Shown one piece after another: positions 16,484 through 24,783 of a DNA stretch of 64,000 bases (the stretch's first letter is position 1; every line of letters starts with the position of its first letter). This DNA comes from CATQHL01 sp965242895 (GTDB lineage: Bacteria > Actinomycetota > Acidimicrobiia > Acidimicrobiales > CATQHL01): assembly GCA_965242895.1 (NCBI GenBank), contig OZ251507.1:744001-808000 (forward strand), written 5' to 3'. A program made the translations under genes and the position numbers. The notes beneath the pieces were generated by a model that was not told where the DNA came from, ran no database searches, and saw only the letters and a program-made list of their open reading frames with translations.

Positions 16484-17380
16484 TCAGACGGGCGTAGGGA
16501 TGGACTCGCGGCCGAGCGACCGGCGCACCATTACCGCAGTGAGGTCGCGCCTGTACTTGGCCGAGCCGTGAATGTCACCGGATGGATCTACCTCGCCTGC
16601 TGCCGCCGCCGCTGCCTCGGCAAAGACCGCCTCACCGGGCTCCGCGCCCAACAGAACAGCCTCGGCCGACGGCAGTCGAACCGGCGTGCCCGCCACCCCC
16701 CCGGCGCCGAGGCGAGCCTCGGCGATGCATCCCTCTTCCAATCGCAGTGCGGTAAGGGCGGCGACCACAGCAAAGTCCCCGGCGCGGCGGGCGAACTCGC
16801 AGAAGCCTACCCTCCAGTCCTCCCCAAGCAACGGAAGCCGCACCTCGGTGAGAAGATCCTCAGGTTCCAAACTAGTGGTGAAGACGGTCTCAAAAAAATC
16901 CCGGGCTGCGACGATGCGCTGCGGACGGGAGGCGCTGTGCAGCACCATCTCTGCATCGAGGGTCTGCGCCAGAATGCACCACTCTGCAGCCGGATCGGCG
17001 TGGGCGACAGAGCCGCCGAACGTGCCGCGCATCCTGATAGGAAGATGCCCCACCCAGCGAGCGACTGACCGCAGCAGGACACCCAGAGGACTCGCAGACG
17101 GCAGGACGCCGTCGAGCTGAAGGTGTTCTAGCTGCTGGTGCCTCACTCTCGCCCCGATCCGCAACTTCCCATCCTTCGCCGAGATTCCATCCAGCGCCTC
17201 GCCTGCTGCGAGCCGGCCGATGTCCACGATCACCGACGGACGCGCCAGGCGGAAGTTCATCATCGGCACCAGACTCTGCCCCCCGGCCAGCACCTTGGCC
17301 TCGTCGCCGTATTGGTGGAGGGCAGCCAAGACTCCTTCAAGGGTCTCAGACGCTACATACGAGAACCGTGCAGGTTTCAT
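16484..17380 (-). CDS. FAD subunit (CoxM-like) of molybdenum hydroxylase
   Basis: A 298-residue flavoprotein of the CoxM/XdhB class. The FAD-binding loops are visible as KVLAGGQSLVPMMNFRLARP near residues 35-54 and GTFGGSVAHADPAAEW in the middle, followed by the C-terminal CO_deh_flav_C domain. It takes electrons from the 2Fe-2S subunit to an external acceptor. The ATG start gives the canonical MKPARFSYVASETLEGVL opening. It is 31 bp downstream of the nitrilase-type gene and leads the three hydroxylase subunit genes. Confidence 0.93.
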   Translation of the reverse strand: MKPARFSYVASETLEGVLAALHQYGDEAKVLAGGQSLVPMMNFRLARPSVIVDIGRLAAGEALDGISAKDGKLRIGARVRHQQLEHLQLDGVLPSASPLGVLLRSVARWVGHLPIRMRGTFGGSVAHADPAAEWCILAQTLDAEMVLHSASRPQRIVAARDFFETVFTTSLEPEDLLTEVRLPLLGEDWRVGFCEFARRAGDFAVVAALTALRLEEGCIAEARLGAGGVAGTPVRLPSAEAVLLGAEPGEAVFAEAAAAAAGEVDPSGDIHGSAKYRRDLTAVMVRRSLGRESIPTPV

Positions 17381-17411
17381 TGCGGAATGCTCAGATTCGG
17401 AATGTTCGGGT

Positions 17412-18302
17412 TCAGAGCAGCCGCCCGCCCAGGGTCACGCCGTAAACGTCGGTGCGGCGGTCTTCACGAGGTTTTATGAGCGGGCTTCGAGCCTGAGCGG
17501 ACCTAGCCTCGGCGAGATCCACCTCCGCCACCAGCAGGTCTGCCTCCCCGGTGCTGCCCGGGCCTGCCACCAGCCGCCCGTAGGGACTAGCCAGAATTGA
17601 AGAACCCAGGAACTGCAGCTTCCCGTACTTACCTACCTGAGAAGCGCAGGCCACGAACACCTGATTCAGGTTGGCCTGAAGCATCGCTCCCTGCGCCTGA
17701 GGAATGAGAGAGTCACCGACCGCGTCGGAGTGATCGAAGCCTCTAACCCAGGCGGTCGGCACACAGATCAGGTCGGCTCCTTGGAGCGCCAGCACGCGCA
17801 CGACCTCCACAAAACGTAGGTCGTAACAAACGCACATTCCGATGCGGCCGTAAGGAGTCTGGAACGTAGGCAGTCCCAGGTCACCCGGCTCGAAGCAGTG
17901 TTTCTCTGTCGAAAAAAGGTGCAGCTTTCGATAGTGGCACAGCACGCCGTCAGATCCCACCGCCACTGCAGAGTTGTAGATGCGCGGGCGTGCACCTGCC
18001 CCCTCCTCCCCCTCCTCTTTGAGTGTCCCCAATTCGCAGAAGCCGCCGATCACTATGCCGCCGTAGCGTTCCGCAAGTTCACGCCAAGCCGAGACCGTCT
18101 CGCCGCAGAGAGGTTCGGCCAGTTCCGCAAGGACGGACTGGTTCTCGGAGTACCAGGGAACGCACATCTCCGGCAGCAGCACCAAATCGGCGCCCCGTTC
18201 GAAAAGTTCGACGGCTGCTTCGACGCTGCGAAGGCGATTCTTGGCGGCGTCGCCCGGCGGAGAACCAAACTGCGCCAGAGCGATGGTGAGCTTGAAACTC
18301 AT
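17412..18302 (-). CDS. Nitrilase-superfamily carbon-nitrogen hydrolase
   Basis: A 296-residue C-N hydrolase with the Glu-Lys-Cys catalytic triad: E45 in LLPEMCVPW, K126 in HYRKLHLF and C159 in IGMCVCYDLRF. The family cleaves nitriles, linear amides or N-carbamoyl groups; the CYDLRF context resembles omega-amidase and N-carbamoyl amidohydrolase branches more than true nitrilases. It overlaps the upstream cupin gene by 4 bp (ATGA) and precedes the hydroxylase subunits, which suggests that it handles an amide or carbamoyl intermediate produced from their product. Cytoplasmic. Confidence 0.9.
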   Translation of the reverse strand: MSFKLTIALAQFGSPPGDAAKNRLRSVEAAVELFERGADLVLLPEMCVPWYSENQSVLAELAEPLCGETVSAWRELAERYGGIVIGGFCELGTLKEEGEEGAGARPRIYNSAVAVGSDGVLCHYRKLHLFSTEKHCFEPGDLGLPTFQTPYGRIGMCVCYDLRFVEVVRVLALQGADLICVPTAWVRGFDHSDAVGDSLIPQAQGAMLQANLNQVFVACASQVGKYGKLQFLGSSILASPYGRLVAGPGSTGEADLLVAEVDLAEARSAQARSPLIKPREDRRTDVYGVTLGGRLL

Positions 18303-18673
18303 TCCACCCCGAGCAGGCGAAGAAGGTTTCGATCCGGTGGACAGGGACCGCCCACGCTCACGATTCGGCTGCCTCTGTCGGCGCAGACCGCGTGCTTAAC
18401 ACCCGCTGGAACGTGCACCGCGTCGCCGGCGGAGAACTCCAGGCTCAGATCGTTAGTGAAGTCCTTGATGGTGCCCCGCCCTTCGAGAATGTAGATCGTG
18501 TCCTCCGATTCTTCGTGAGTGTGCGGGACGTTCTGCTCGTCAGGCTCCAGAACCACGTAGTTCATGTTGGCCACCTCTGCCCCCACACCAGGCCAGACAA
18601 CTAGGCGAGCGTCGGCGGAGATGATCGGCATCATTAGATCGGGTCGGTCTCGATGAAAAACTCGAACAGCCAC
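18299..18673 (-). CDS. Small cupin protein A
   Basis: A 124-residue single-domain cupin. The first cupin motif contains the metal-ligand set VPHTHEESEDTIYILEG (two His and Glu), the second is GDAVHVPAGVKHAV. It ends with SVGGPCPPDRNLL, a motif shared with the adjacent cupin B. Starts with GTG behind a weak site; its stop overlaps the nitrilase-type gene start. Small cupins act as isomerases, oxygenases or ligand sensors; none can be chosen here. Its place in the operon implies a step in the same pathway. Confidence 0.85.
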   Translation of the reverse strand: MAVRVFHRDRPDLMMPIISADARLVVWPGVGAEVANMNYVVLEPDEQNVPHTHEESEDTIYILEGRGTIKDFTNDLSLEFSAGDAVHVPAGVKHAVCADRGSRIVSVGGPCPPDRNLLRLLGVE

Positions 18674-18743
18674 TTTAGGGTCTCCTTTTTGGGTTCTAGG
18701 GCGACGGTCGATATCGGAACTTGATGGGAGCAGTGTGAGGCGG

Positions 18744-19130
18744 TCAGTCCTCGGTTACGGAATCGTAGACCGCAGGATCGGGCGGACAGGGGCCGCCAAT
18801 GATCTCGCATCCCAGTTCTCCAGCCGTGAAAGCGTGAGGCGTGTGAGGGTCGACATGAACCATCGAACCCTCCACCAACTCCTGGCTCTGCCCGTTGGAG
18901 GTATCGGCCACGTCAGCCGTGCCGGAGCGGACGTAATAGACGGATTCCGAAGGGTGTCTGAGTTCCACGGTGCGCCCACTGGGATCAAGGCGGATGACGT
19001 GCAGGGAGCGGTGCTCCGCCCCTACGGCGGGGTAGACCACCGCCGTCGCCGTCCCGCCGGATCGCACCAGAGGAAGCAAAGTGCTGCTGTCTGCGCCCTT
19101 CAGTACTTGAACCTGTCTTGGGGTGCTCAT
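18744..19130 (-). CDS. Small cupin protein B
   Basis: A 128-residue cupin, a divergent paralogue of cupin A 70 bp downstream; both end in a GGPCPPD motif. Motif 1 reads LRHPSESVYYVRSG with a reduced His set, motif 2 VHVDPHTPHAFTAG. The loss of one His of the HxH pair in motif 1 hints at altered metal binding or a purely structural/sensor role, perhaps as a heteromer with cupin A. The ATG start follows a gaaa-rich leader and a direct repeat at 19151-19172. Confidence 0.75.
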   Translation of the reverse strand: MSTPRQVQVLKGADSSTLLPLVRSGGTATAVVYPAVGAEHRSLHVIRLDPSGRTVELRHPSESVYYVRSGTADVADTSNGQSQELVEGSMVHVDPHTPHAFTAGELGCEIIGGPCPPDPAVYDSVTED

Positions 19131-19150
19131 TTCCTCTCCACGATCACTCG

Positions 19151-19172
19151 TTGCTTACACATTGCTTACACA
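19151..19172 (-). promoter_or_regulatory. 11-bp direct repeat upstream of cupin B, possible operator
   Basis: TGTGTAAGCAA is repeated twice without a spacer on the minus strand, 21-42 bp ahead of the cupin B ATG. An 11-bp period is one helical turn, as for tandem regulator sites, but the window is full of chance tandem duplications, so function is uncertain. Confidence 0.35.
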
Positions 19173-19309
19173 ATCTTGGGTCTGCGCCTGACTGTCGACT
19201 TGGCACACTCGCAAATCCTAGTTACCTGCACCTCGATGCGTGTCGCTCGTGCCACTCCTACCACTCCGGAAAGGGCGCAAAGGTCGCCCGACGGAAATAG
19301 ACGGAAGCG

Positions 19310-20062
19310 TCATGCTTTGATAACGCCGCCGTCGATACTGACGACGGAACCTGTCATGAAGTCGGAGCCCGGACCGGCCATCATCACGGCCAGAGGACCC
19401 AACTCGGGCGGATCGCCCACCCTCCCTAGAGGGGTGTTGGCCTTCACGGCGTCCATGATTTCGGGCACGTCCAAAAGAGGACTGCTCATGTCGGTGTAGA
19501 ACGCTCCAGGGGCGATTACGTTGACCGTCACCTTTGGCGCCCACTCCCAGGCAAGGCTCTTGGAAAGCAGGATCAGCCCGCCCTTGCTAGCGGCATACGC
19601 CGACCAGTCTGCGCCGCCTGCAACCCCGAAGTTGGAGGAGATGTTGACCACCTTCCCATGACCCTGCTCCAGCATGCGTCTGCCCACCGAGCGGCAGCAG
19701 TAGAAGACGCCCGTAAGGTTGGCGCGAATCACCCCATCCCAGTCTTCGTCGCTGGTCTCGATGGCCGGGCGCACCAGGGAGACGCCCGCCGAGTTGATCA
19801 GAACGTCTACCCCGCCTACCTCCTTCCACGCCTGCTCGGCGGCCGACTCCACTGCAGCGGAGTCAGTAACGTCCACCTCTTGGGCGTAACAAGACGAACC
19901 TGCCGAGCGAATCTCTTCGCCTGCCAGCGAGAGCGCCTGTGTGTCCCGCCCCCAGATCACAACTTCAGCTCCGGCGCCTGCCAGCGCAAGCGCCATGGCC
20001 TTGCCCAAGCCGCGATTTCCTCCTGTTATCAAAGCGGTCTTGCCAGCGAGACTGGTTTCCAT
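19310..20062 (-). CDS. Short-chain dehydrogenase/reductase
   Basis: A 250-residue classical SDR. The Rossmann motif TGGNRGLG is near residue 14, NINSSG-type NAG motif appears as INSAGVS, the catalytic Ser is in NISSNFG and the YxxxK pair in YAASKGG; the C-terminus SVVSIDGGV is standard. It interconverts an alcohol and a ketone with NAD(P). Basic residue R in TGGNRG and the R after the second strand (WGRD) suggest NADP(H). It is the first gene of the minus-strand catabolic run, divergent from the BMP-type transporter. Confidence 0.92.
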   Translation of the reverse strand: METSLAGKTALITGGNRGLGKAMALALAGAGAEVVIWGRDTQALSLAGEEIRSAGSSCYAQEVDVTDSAAVESAAEQAWKEVGGVDVLINSAGVSLVRPAIETSDEDWDGVIRANLTGVFYCCRSVGRRMLEQGHGKVVNISSNFGVAGGADWSAYAASKGGLILLSKSLAWEWAPKVTVNVIAPGAFYTDMSSPLLDVPEIMDAVKANTPLGRVGDPPELGPLAVMMAGPGSDFMTGSVVSIDGGVIKA

Positions 20063-20166
20063 CAGATCTCCTTTTTGCGGGGACGGTCGATGCGGTCTGC
20101 TTGCAGTTCATGCAGCCAAGCAGCACCATCTACCGTATAGAGTGCTTCACTTAAGAGAGGGAGAAC
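20063..20166. promoter_or_regulatory. Divergent promoter region with a 27-bp palindrome
   Basis: This 104-bp gap separates the SDR gene from the transporter genes and must drive both. At 20097-20123 lies an inverted repeat with arms CTGCTTG and CAAGCAG and a 13-nt centre that itself has TGCA on both sides: a plausible operator for a shared regulator. TATAGA at 20136-20141 could be a plus-strand -10 box without a good -35. GAGAGGGAG precedes the TTG start of the permease, and AAAAAGGAGAT precedes the SDR ATG. Confidence 0.4.
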
Positions 20167-21345
20167 TTGAACGAGGAAACCACGCCTCAAGAAAAACCTG
20201 CGCCTAGGGGCTACACCGACACCAGCACCCGAGTCGAGGCTAAGAGCGGAGACAAAACTCCAAGGTCGTTCGGCCAATCCTTAGGGAATCTAGTTTCCGA
20301 AGAGTTATCGAGGCTGATTGACTTCTTTAAGCGCGCCAGGCTGCTGACCGCCATCCTCCTGACGTTGGGGATTGTGGCTGCTGTAGTTGCGGCCTTCGGA
20401 GTCAACCCTGCAACGGTCGCCTGGGCGATCATCCAAAACTCCCTCACCAGGCAGTTGGCGCTCGGCAACACGATCATGCTCACCTGCATTCTGGCGCTCA
20501 CGGGGTTGGCCGCCGCAATACCTTTCACCGCTCGACTTTGGAACATCGGCGGTCACGGACAGATGTTCGCAGGCGCAATAGCGTCAGCGATACTGGGACT
20601 GACGCTTCCGGAGGGCATCCCAGCCGGCCTGTTCGTGCTGATACTCATCGTCGGCGGGGCACTGGGGGGAGCAGTCTGGGGGCTAATTCCCGGAATGCTC
20701 AAGGCATACCTGAACGTAAGTGAGATCGTCACGTCGCTGATGCTGAACTTTGTTGCCTTCTGGGCGACCGCTTACGTAGTCAACGATCGCCTCCCCGACG
20801 TGTACTCGCAAAACCAGACGGAGCAGATCCACGAAAATGCCCGTTACCCGCTCATCTGGGAAAACGCTGACGTGGACATTGGCGTCTTCATAGTGCTAGG
20901 CGCGACACTGCTCGGCTGGCTACTGCTCACCCGCACTTCCCTGGGTTTTTCCATCAGGGCGGTTGGCGCAAACCCTCACGCTTCAAACCTGGCAGGCGTG
21001 AAAACCAAGAAGGTCACTATCTCATCCTTCGCCGCAGCGGGTCTCGCGGCAGGACTAGCCGGTTCCATCATGTTACAGACTGTGTTGGATTACAAACTTT
21101 CCTTGGAGGCGAACACCTACGGCTACATTGGCATCGCCGTAGCTTTGCTGGCCAGACTCAACCCCATCTCCATACTTCCGGCGGCTTTCCTTTTCGCCAC
21201 CCTCGAGCAAGGAAGCGGAGGGCTCAAAGCCGCTGCCGGAATATCGCCTTCTCTAGGAGACGTCCTAATAGCAACTTTCCTGATTCTCCTGCTAGTCACG
21301 GGCGTCATTCAATCCCGGGCTTCACAAGTTGAGGCAAGCCAATGA
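20167..21345 (+). CDS. BMP/nucleoside-type ABC transporter permease 1
   Basis: A 392-residue inner-membrane permease of the BPD_transp_2 class, closest in style to YufP/NupP-type permeases of BMP-family (nucleoside) uptake systems. Hydrophobic segments run from about residue 55 to the end, and the signature LNVSEIVTSLMLNF plus AVGANPHASNLAGVKTKK (ATPase contact loop) are typical. The ~50-residue hydrophilic N-terminal leader is long for the family. TTG start with GAGAGGGAG ahead of it. It overlaps the second permease by 4 bp. Substrate is probably a nucleoside or other small cyclic N-compound, inferred from family only. Confidence 0.9.
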   Translation: MNEETTPQEKPAPRGYTDTSTRVEAKSGDKTPRSFGQSLGNLVSEELSRLIDFFKRARLLTAILLTLGIVAAVVAAFGVNPATVAWAIIQNSLTRQLALGNTIMLTCILALTGLAAAIPFTARLWNIGGHGQMFAGAIASAILGLTLPEGIPAGLFVLILIVGGALGGAVWGLIPGMLKAYLNVSEIVTSLMLNFVAFWATAYVVNDRLPDVYSQNQTEQIHENARYPLIWENADVDIGVFIVLGATLLGWLLLTRTSLGFSIRAVGANPHASNLAGVKTKKVTISSFAAAGLAAGLAGSIMLQTVLDYKLSLEANTYGYIGIAVALLARLNPISILPAAFLFATLEQGSGGLKAAAGISPSLGDVLIATFLILLLVTGVIQSRASQVEASQ

Positions 21346-22280
21346 GCCGCGATGTCGTTATCACGCTCTTCACCTCCGGACTGAAACTAATGGTCCCTAT
21401 CCTGCTTGCGGCGTTGGGAGAAATCATCAGCGAAAAGGCTGGAATTCTGAATGTAGGCATTGAAGGAACCATGCTCATAGGAGCCGCCACCTTCGTCACC
21501 GTTGGCATCTACACTAAAGATTCCGCTTTTGATAACGCGCTTGCCTTTCTGGCCGCAACCCTGATGGGAGCCGTCGCGGGCATAATCCTTTCTGCGCTCT
21601 ATGTGCGGCGCGGCACAGACCAGATCGTCACCGGTCTGCTCTTCAGCATTTTCGCCATCGGGCTTACTAGAACCCTGAGTGCTAATGTTTTAGGCGCACA
21701 GGCCGCGGACACCGTCGACCCGTGGAAGCTTCCTCTTCTCGGTCGAATCCCCGGTTTCGGTGAGGTCTTCAAGCAGGATCAGTTGTTCTGGATCACCCTT
21801 CTGCTGGTGGTCGCCGTGCACTACCTGATGCGACGCACGTGGTGGGGGCTGCATATCAGAGCAGTTGGGGAACAGCCCCACGCAGCCTCCTCAGCAGGTC
21901 TGAACGTATGGCGGCTGCGCTACTCCGCCGTGATCCTGGGGAACGCGCTGGTGGCACTTGGGGGCGCCGCTCTTATTGCATCCTCCTCTGGAACTTTCGT
22001 GACGGAATCCGCTGCAGGCAGGGGTTACATAGCTCTTGGCGTGGTGGTGGTTGCACGTTGGAACCCATTCGGCGCCTTGGCCGTCTCCTTGCTCTTCGGC
22101 ATATCACAAGCTTTGCAGCCTGCGGCGGTGCAAATATCCTTCCTCGATGGCATACCGAGGGAATTCTGGACGGCTCTCCCCTTCATAGTAACGATCATCG
22201 CCGTGCTAGGTTCGCGCGGCGCCCGCTACCCTGCTGCGGTCGGCATCCCATGGAAAGAACCAACTTACGGCAAGACCTGA
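21342..22280 (+). CDS. BMP/nucleoside-type ABC transporter permease 2
   Basis: A 312-residue YufQ/NupQ-like permease, the heteromeric partner of the preceding one. It opens with a hydrophobic LMVPILLAALGEIISEKAGILNVGIEGTML-type segment (GEIISEKAGILN is a family hallmark) and contains the ATPase-contact loop AVGEQPHAASSAGLNVWRLR. Its ATG overlaps the upstream stop (ATGA), so translation is coupled. The following gene is the binding lipoprotein after a 169-bp gap. Confidence 0.9.
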   Translation: MSRDVVITLFTSGLKLMVPILLAALGEIISEKAGILNVGIEGTMLIGAATFVTVGIYTKDSAFDNALAFLAATLMGAVAGIILSALYVRRGTDQIVTGLLFSIFAIGLTRTLSANVLGAQAADTVDPWKLPLLGRIPGFGEVFKQDQLFWITLLLVVAVHYLMRRTWWGLHIRAVGEQPHAASSAGLNVWRLRYSAVILGNALVALGGAALIASSSGTFVTESAAGRGYIALGVVVVARWNPFGALAVSLLFGISQALQPAAVQISFLDGIPREFWTALPFIVTIIAVLGSRGARYPAAVGIPWKEPTYGKT

Positions 22281-22449
22281 ACATCAGAAAGAAAGCAGTG
22301 CAACAAGACAACTCGACCAATTGTCAATCGAAGTTTCCCACTATCCAAATTCCTGTAAACTTTTTTAACTTTGATTTGACTTGGATGCGAGTTCGTCACC
22401 AAATAGCGCCCCTGTTAACCAAGTCAACCAACAAACAAGGAGGAAACAA

Positions 22450-23757
22450 ATGAACCGACGCACCGCGGTCAAAATTCTTGGACTTTGCTTCTGCGTGGTC
22501 CTGCTTGCCGCCGCTTGCGGAAGCAGTGACGACAGCACCACTCAAACAACGGCGGAGCCAGCATCACCGCCCCCGGCGGAGCCAGCATCACCGCCCCCGG
22601 CAGAACCAGCATCACCGCCCCCGGCGGAACCAGCATCACCGCCCCCCGATACGCCCGAAACAACCACGACTGGGGCCACCGGCACCGGCGACGACAGTGG
22701 TACGACCACGACCACCGAGATGACTACAACCACCATGATGGATCTGCCTGACACTCCATACCGTGTAGCGCTCCTCTATCCGGGCGCCGGCGACGACATG
22801 AGCTGGGCGAACGCCTGGTGGGACGGAGCCAAGGAAGCCATGGAACAAGCGCCCAACGTTACTGTTGAAGGAGTTGACTTCGTTTACGAAGCGGGTGACT
22901 ACGAATCGCAAGCAATGAGTTTCGCTGCCGAGGGATACGACTTGATCATTATCGCTCACGGCGCAATGGGGTCTGTAGCGGTGAAGGTGGCTGAGGCATA
23001 CCCGGATGTCCAGGTCTGTGACGCACCCATTCAGCCGACCGAAGAGATGGCCGCCGAACAGCCCGAGAACCTCTGTTACATAGACATGGCACAGCACCAC
23101 TCCAACTTCTTCTCCGGCGTGCTAGCAGCCCTCGTCACCAAGACCGGCAAACTCGGCGCCCTGAACGGTTTCGCTTTCCCGGCCCTCACACGCCAGCCAG
23201 AGTCGTTCCACCTCGGCGCCCGCTGCGTCAACCCCGATATCGAGTTCACGCAGCAGTACATCCAAACCTGGGACGACACAGCACTCGCCAAGACGGCGGC
23301 TCAAAGCCTCATAGCCTCAGATGTGGACGTGATAATGTCTGCAGCCGACCAGGCCGTGCTCGGAATGATCGACGCCGCAGACGAGGCAGAAGGCCAAGTC
23401 TGGGTCATCCCCGCCTACTACGACAGCAACGTGATCAATCCCGACGTGGTTCTCACTTCAAACATCCACGGACTCAAGGACGTTTCCCGCGAGATGATCC
23501 TGCGCGGCCTGAAGGGTGAGATCGGGCCGGCCTCCTTCCACGACTTCACCGCCGTCAACACTCCGGGCATCGGAATTGCCCCGCTCTACGAAGACGAGGA
23601 TGTCTTGACCGCCGATCAGAGGGCCACCCTCGACGACTTCATCGAGCGAGTCCGCAACGGCGACATTGTGATCCCGGACGAGACTTCCCCCCCGAACCCC
23701 ATAGGTTTGAAGGAAGGCGCAGGCGGGGAGATCGATCTAGCAAGCATCGGCTGCTAG
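22450..23757 (+). CDS. BMP-family substrate-binding lipoprotein
   Basis: A 435-residue extracytoplasmic binding protein of the BMP/Med (PnrA-like, nucleoside) family. The signal peptide ends in the lipobox LAAAC (C23). It is followed by a low-complexity linker of four EPASPPPA units and a Thr-rich stretch to about residue 98, then the binding domain starting YRVALLYPGAGDDMSWANA. ATG 22450 is chosen over the longer frame from 22381 because AAGGAGG stands 7 nt ahead and the signal peptide begins there. The linker probably acts as a flexible tether through the cell wall. The 169-bp gap upstream has no convincing promoter boxes; TTGACT at 22376 is a possible -35. Confidence 0.92.
   Translation: MNRRTAVKILGLCFCVVLLAAACGSSDDSTTQTTAEPASPPPAEPASPPPAEPASPPPAEPASPPPDTPETTTTGATGTGDDSGTTTTTEMTTTTMMDLPDTPYRVALLYPGAGDDMSWANAWWDGAKEAMEQAPNVTVEGVDFVYEAGDYESQAMSFAAEGYDLIIIAHGAMGSVAVKVAEAYPDVQVCDAPIQPTEEMAAEQPENLCYIDMAQHHSNFFSGVLAALVTKTGKLGALNGFAFPALTRQPESFHLGARCVNPDIEFTQQYIQTWDDTALAKTAAQSLIASDVDVIMSAADQAVLGMIDAADEAEGQVWVIPAYYDSNVINPDVVLTSNIHGLKDVSREMILRGLKGEIGPASFHDFTAVNTPGIGIAPLYEDEDVLTADQRATLDDFIERVRNGDIVIPDETSPPNPIGLKEGAGGEIDLASIGC
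22552..22647 (+). repeat. 4 x 24-bp tandem repeat inside the binding-lipoprotein gene
   Basis: Four consecutive 24-bp units (22552, 22576, 22600, 22624) encode the EPASPPPA octapeptide repeated in the linker behind the lipid anchor. Units differ by one or two bases. Such an in-frame array can change copy number by slippage and alter tether length. Confidence 0.95.
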
Positions 23758-23785
23758 GAAGGCAACTTTCCGCATAATTAGCTCA

Positions 23786-23830
23786 AAAGAGGGAGCGCTC
23801 ACGACTACCGTCGCCGAGCGCCCCCTCTTT
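23786..23830 (+). terminator. Strong terminator hairpin after the BMP lipoprotein gene
   Basis: Fifteen-base arms (23786-23800 and 23816-23830) pair with a single mismatch around a 15-nt loop, starting 28 bp after the stop; the 3' arm ends in CTCTTT. This is a good intrinsic terminator or 3'-end stabiliser. It implies that the downstream amidohydrolase has its own promoter in 23831-23890 or depends on read-through. Confidence 0.7.
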
Positions 23831-23906
23831 GGCAAATCGTCTGTATCGCCTGTAAGGTAAGCAAACCCAATCCCACTAACCCCCACCAACCAAGGAGGTT
23901 CACCCA

Positions 23907-24713
23907 ATGCACACCGAAATGTACTGCTACCTCGAAGACAAGGATAAGCGAATCCTGCCGTCAGGCACGAGCAACTCCTCCGACGTCTTTGAACAGTGGC
24001 TCGACCCTGATCGCACGGCCGTCGCCTGCATAGACATGCACCGCGGCCATGTCGGCCCAGAGGAGGAACTGACCTGCCCGGCTCCCCGCGCCCGCTGGCG
24101 CATTCCGGCGCACAACATGTTCCACGCCGCCTGTCGGAGCATCGGCATTCCGATCATCCACGTGCAGCACTGGCAGCGATACGGCGGAATCGACGATCTG
24201 CACTCCCGCCATGCCAACCGCATGGCCAACTGGCGGGCGCTCTACGAGCTCTACCTTCCTCCTAATTCCCTGATGGACCAGCACTCCTGGGAAGGCACCA
24301 AGTGGCTGGACATACTCGTGGAAGAAGAAGAGGGCGACTACTACGTCCGTACGAAAAAACGTCTTTCGGCCTTTTACCCCACCGACCTTGAGTTCCTGCT
24401 CAGACAGCTAGACGTGCAGAATCTGGTGCTGACCGGCACCTACACGGACGCATGCGTCCTTTCCTCTGCCTTCGACGCCGCCAACCGGGACTTCAGGGTG
24501 ATCGTGCCGCGCGACATCGTGGCCGGCTACACCGAAGAAGTGGAACACGCTGCGCTGCAGATCATCTCTCTGCACCTCGGTCTGGTCGTAGACGCACCCG
24601 CCCTCGTCAGGGAGTGGTACGCTCGCAAAGGCGCAGAACTGCCGGAGGGATTTGGAGAAGTCACCCAAATCACCGAAAGCTGCGGCCTGCTGCTAGACGC
24701 CGAAGCAGCCTAG
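23907..24713 (+). CDS. Cysteine hydrolase (isochorismatase-like amidohydrolase)
   Basis: A 268-residue member of the isochorismatase-like cysteine hydrolase superfamily, with the Asp-Lys-Cys triad at about D43 (ACIDMHRGHVG), K150/K151 (RTKKRLSAF) and C183 (TGTYTDACVLSSAFDA). These enzymes hydrolyse amides, carbamoyl or ureido groups (nicotinamidase, N-carbamoylsarcosine amidase, ureidoacrylate hydrolase RutB). The central insertion with a His-rich stretch (HVQHWQRYGGIDDLHSRH) may bind metal. AAGGAGGT ahead of the ATG is a very strong ribosome-binding site. It is followed by a RidA protein gene, the same hydrolase-RidA pairing as rutB-rutC of pyrimidine breakdown, though the RidA protein here is very different. 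Confidence 0.88.
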   Translation: MHTEMYCYLEDKDKRILPSGTSNSSDVFEQWLDPDRTAVACIDMHRGHVGPEEELTCPAPRARWRIPAHNMFHAACRSIGIPIIHVQHWQRYGGIDDLHSRHANRMANWRALYELYLPPNSLMDQHSWEGTKWLDILVEEEEGDYYVRTKKRLSAFYPTDLEFLLRQLDVQNLVLTGTYTDACVLSSAFDAANRDFRVIVPRDIVAGYTEEVEHAALQIISLHLGLVVDAPALVREWYARKGAELPEGFGEVTQITESCGLLLDAEAA

Positions 24714-24737
24714 AGAAGGCGCGCGAGAATTTAACCC

Positions 24738-24783
24738 TGCTTCGCTGCGGCCGCGCCAATCCTGCTGCGGCCGCAGCGAAGCA
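24738..24783 (+). terminator. Perfect 17-bp stem hairpin between hydrolase and RidA genes
   Basis: TGCTTCGCTGCGGCCGC (24738-24754) and its exact reverse complement (24767-24783) flank a 12-nt loop. There is no T-run, so it may be an mRNA stability element, attenuator or rho-linked pause rather than a full terminator; the RidA gene begins 61 bp later. Confidence 0.6.

Noticed and set aside
14106..17380. Form I CO dehydrogenase (coxMSL)
   Set aside because: Gene order and family fit, but the AYxCSFR active-site loop is missing in both large subunits.
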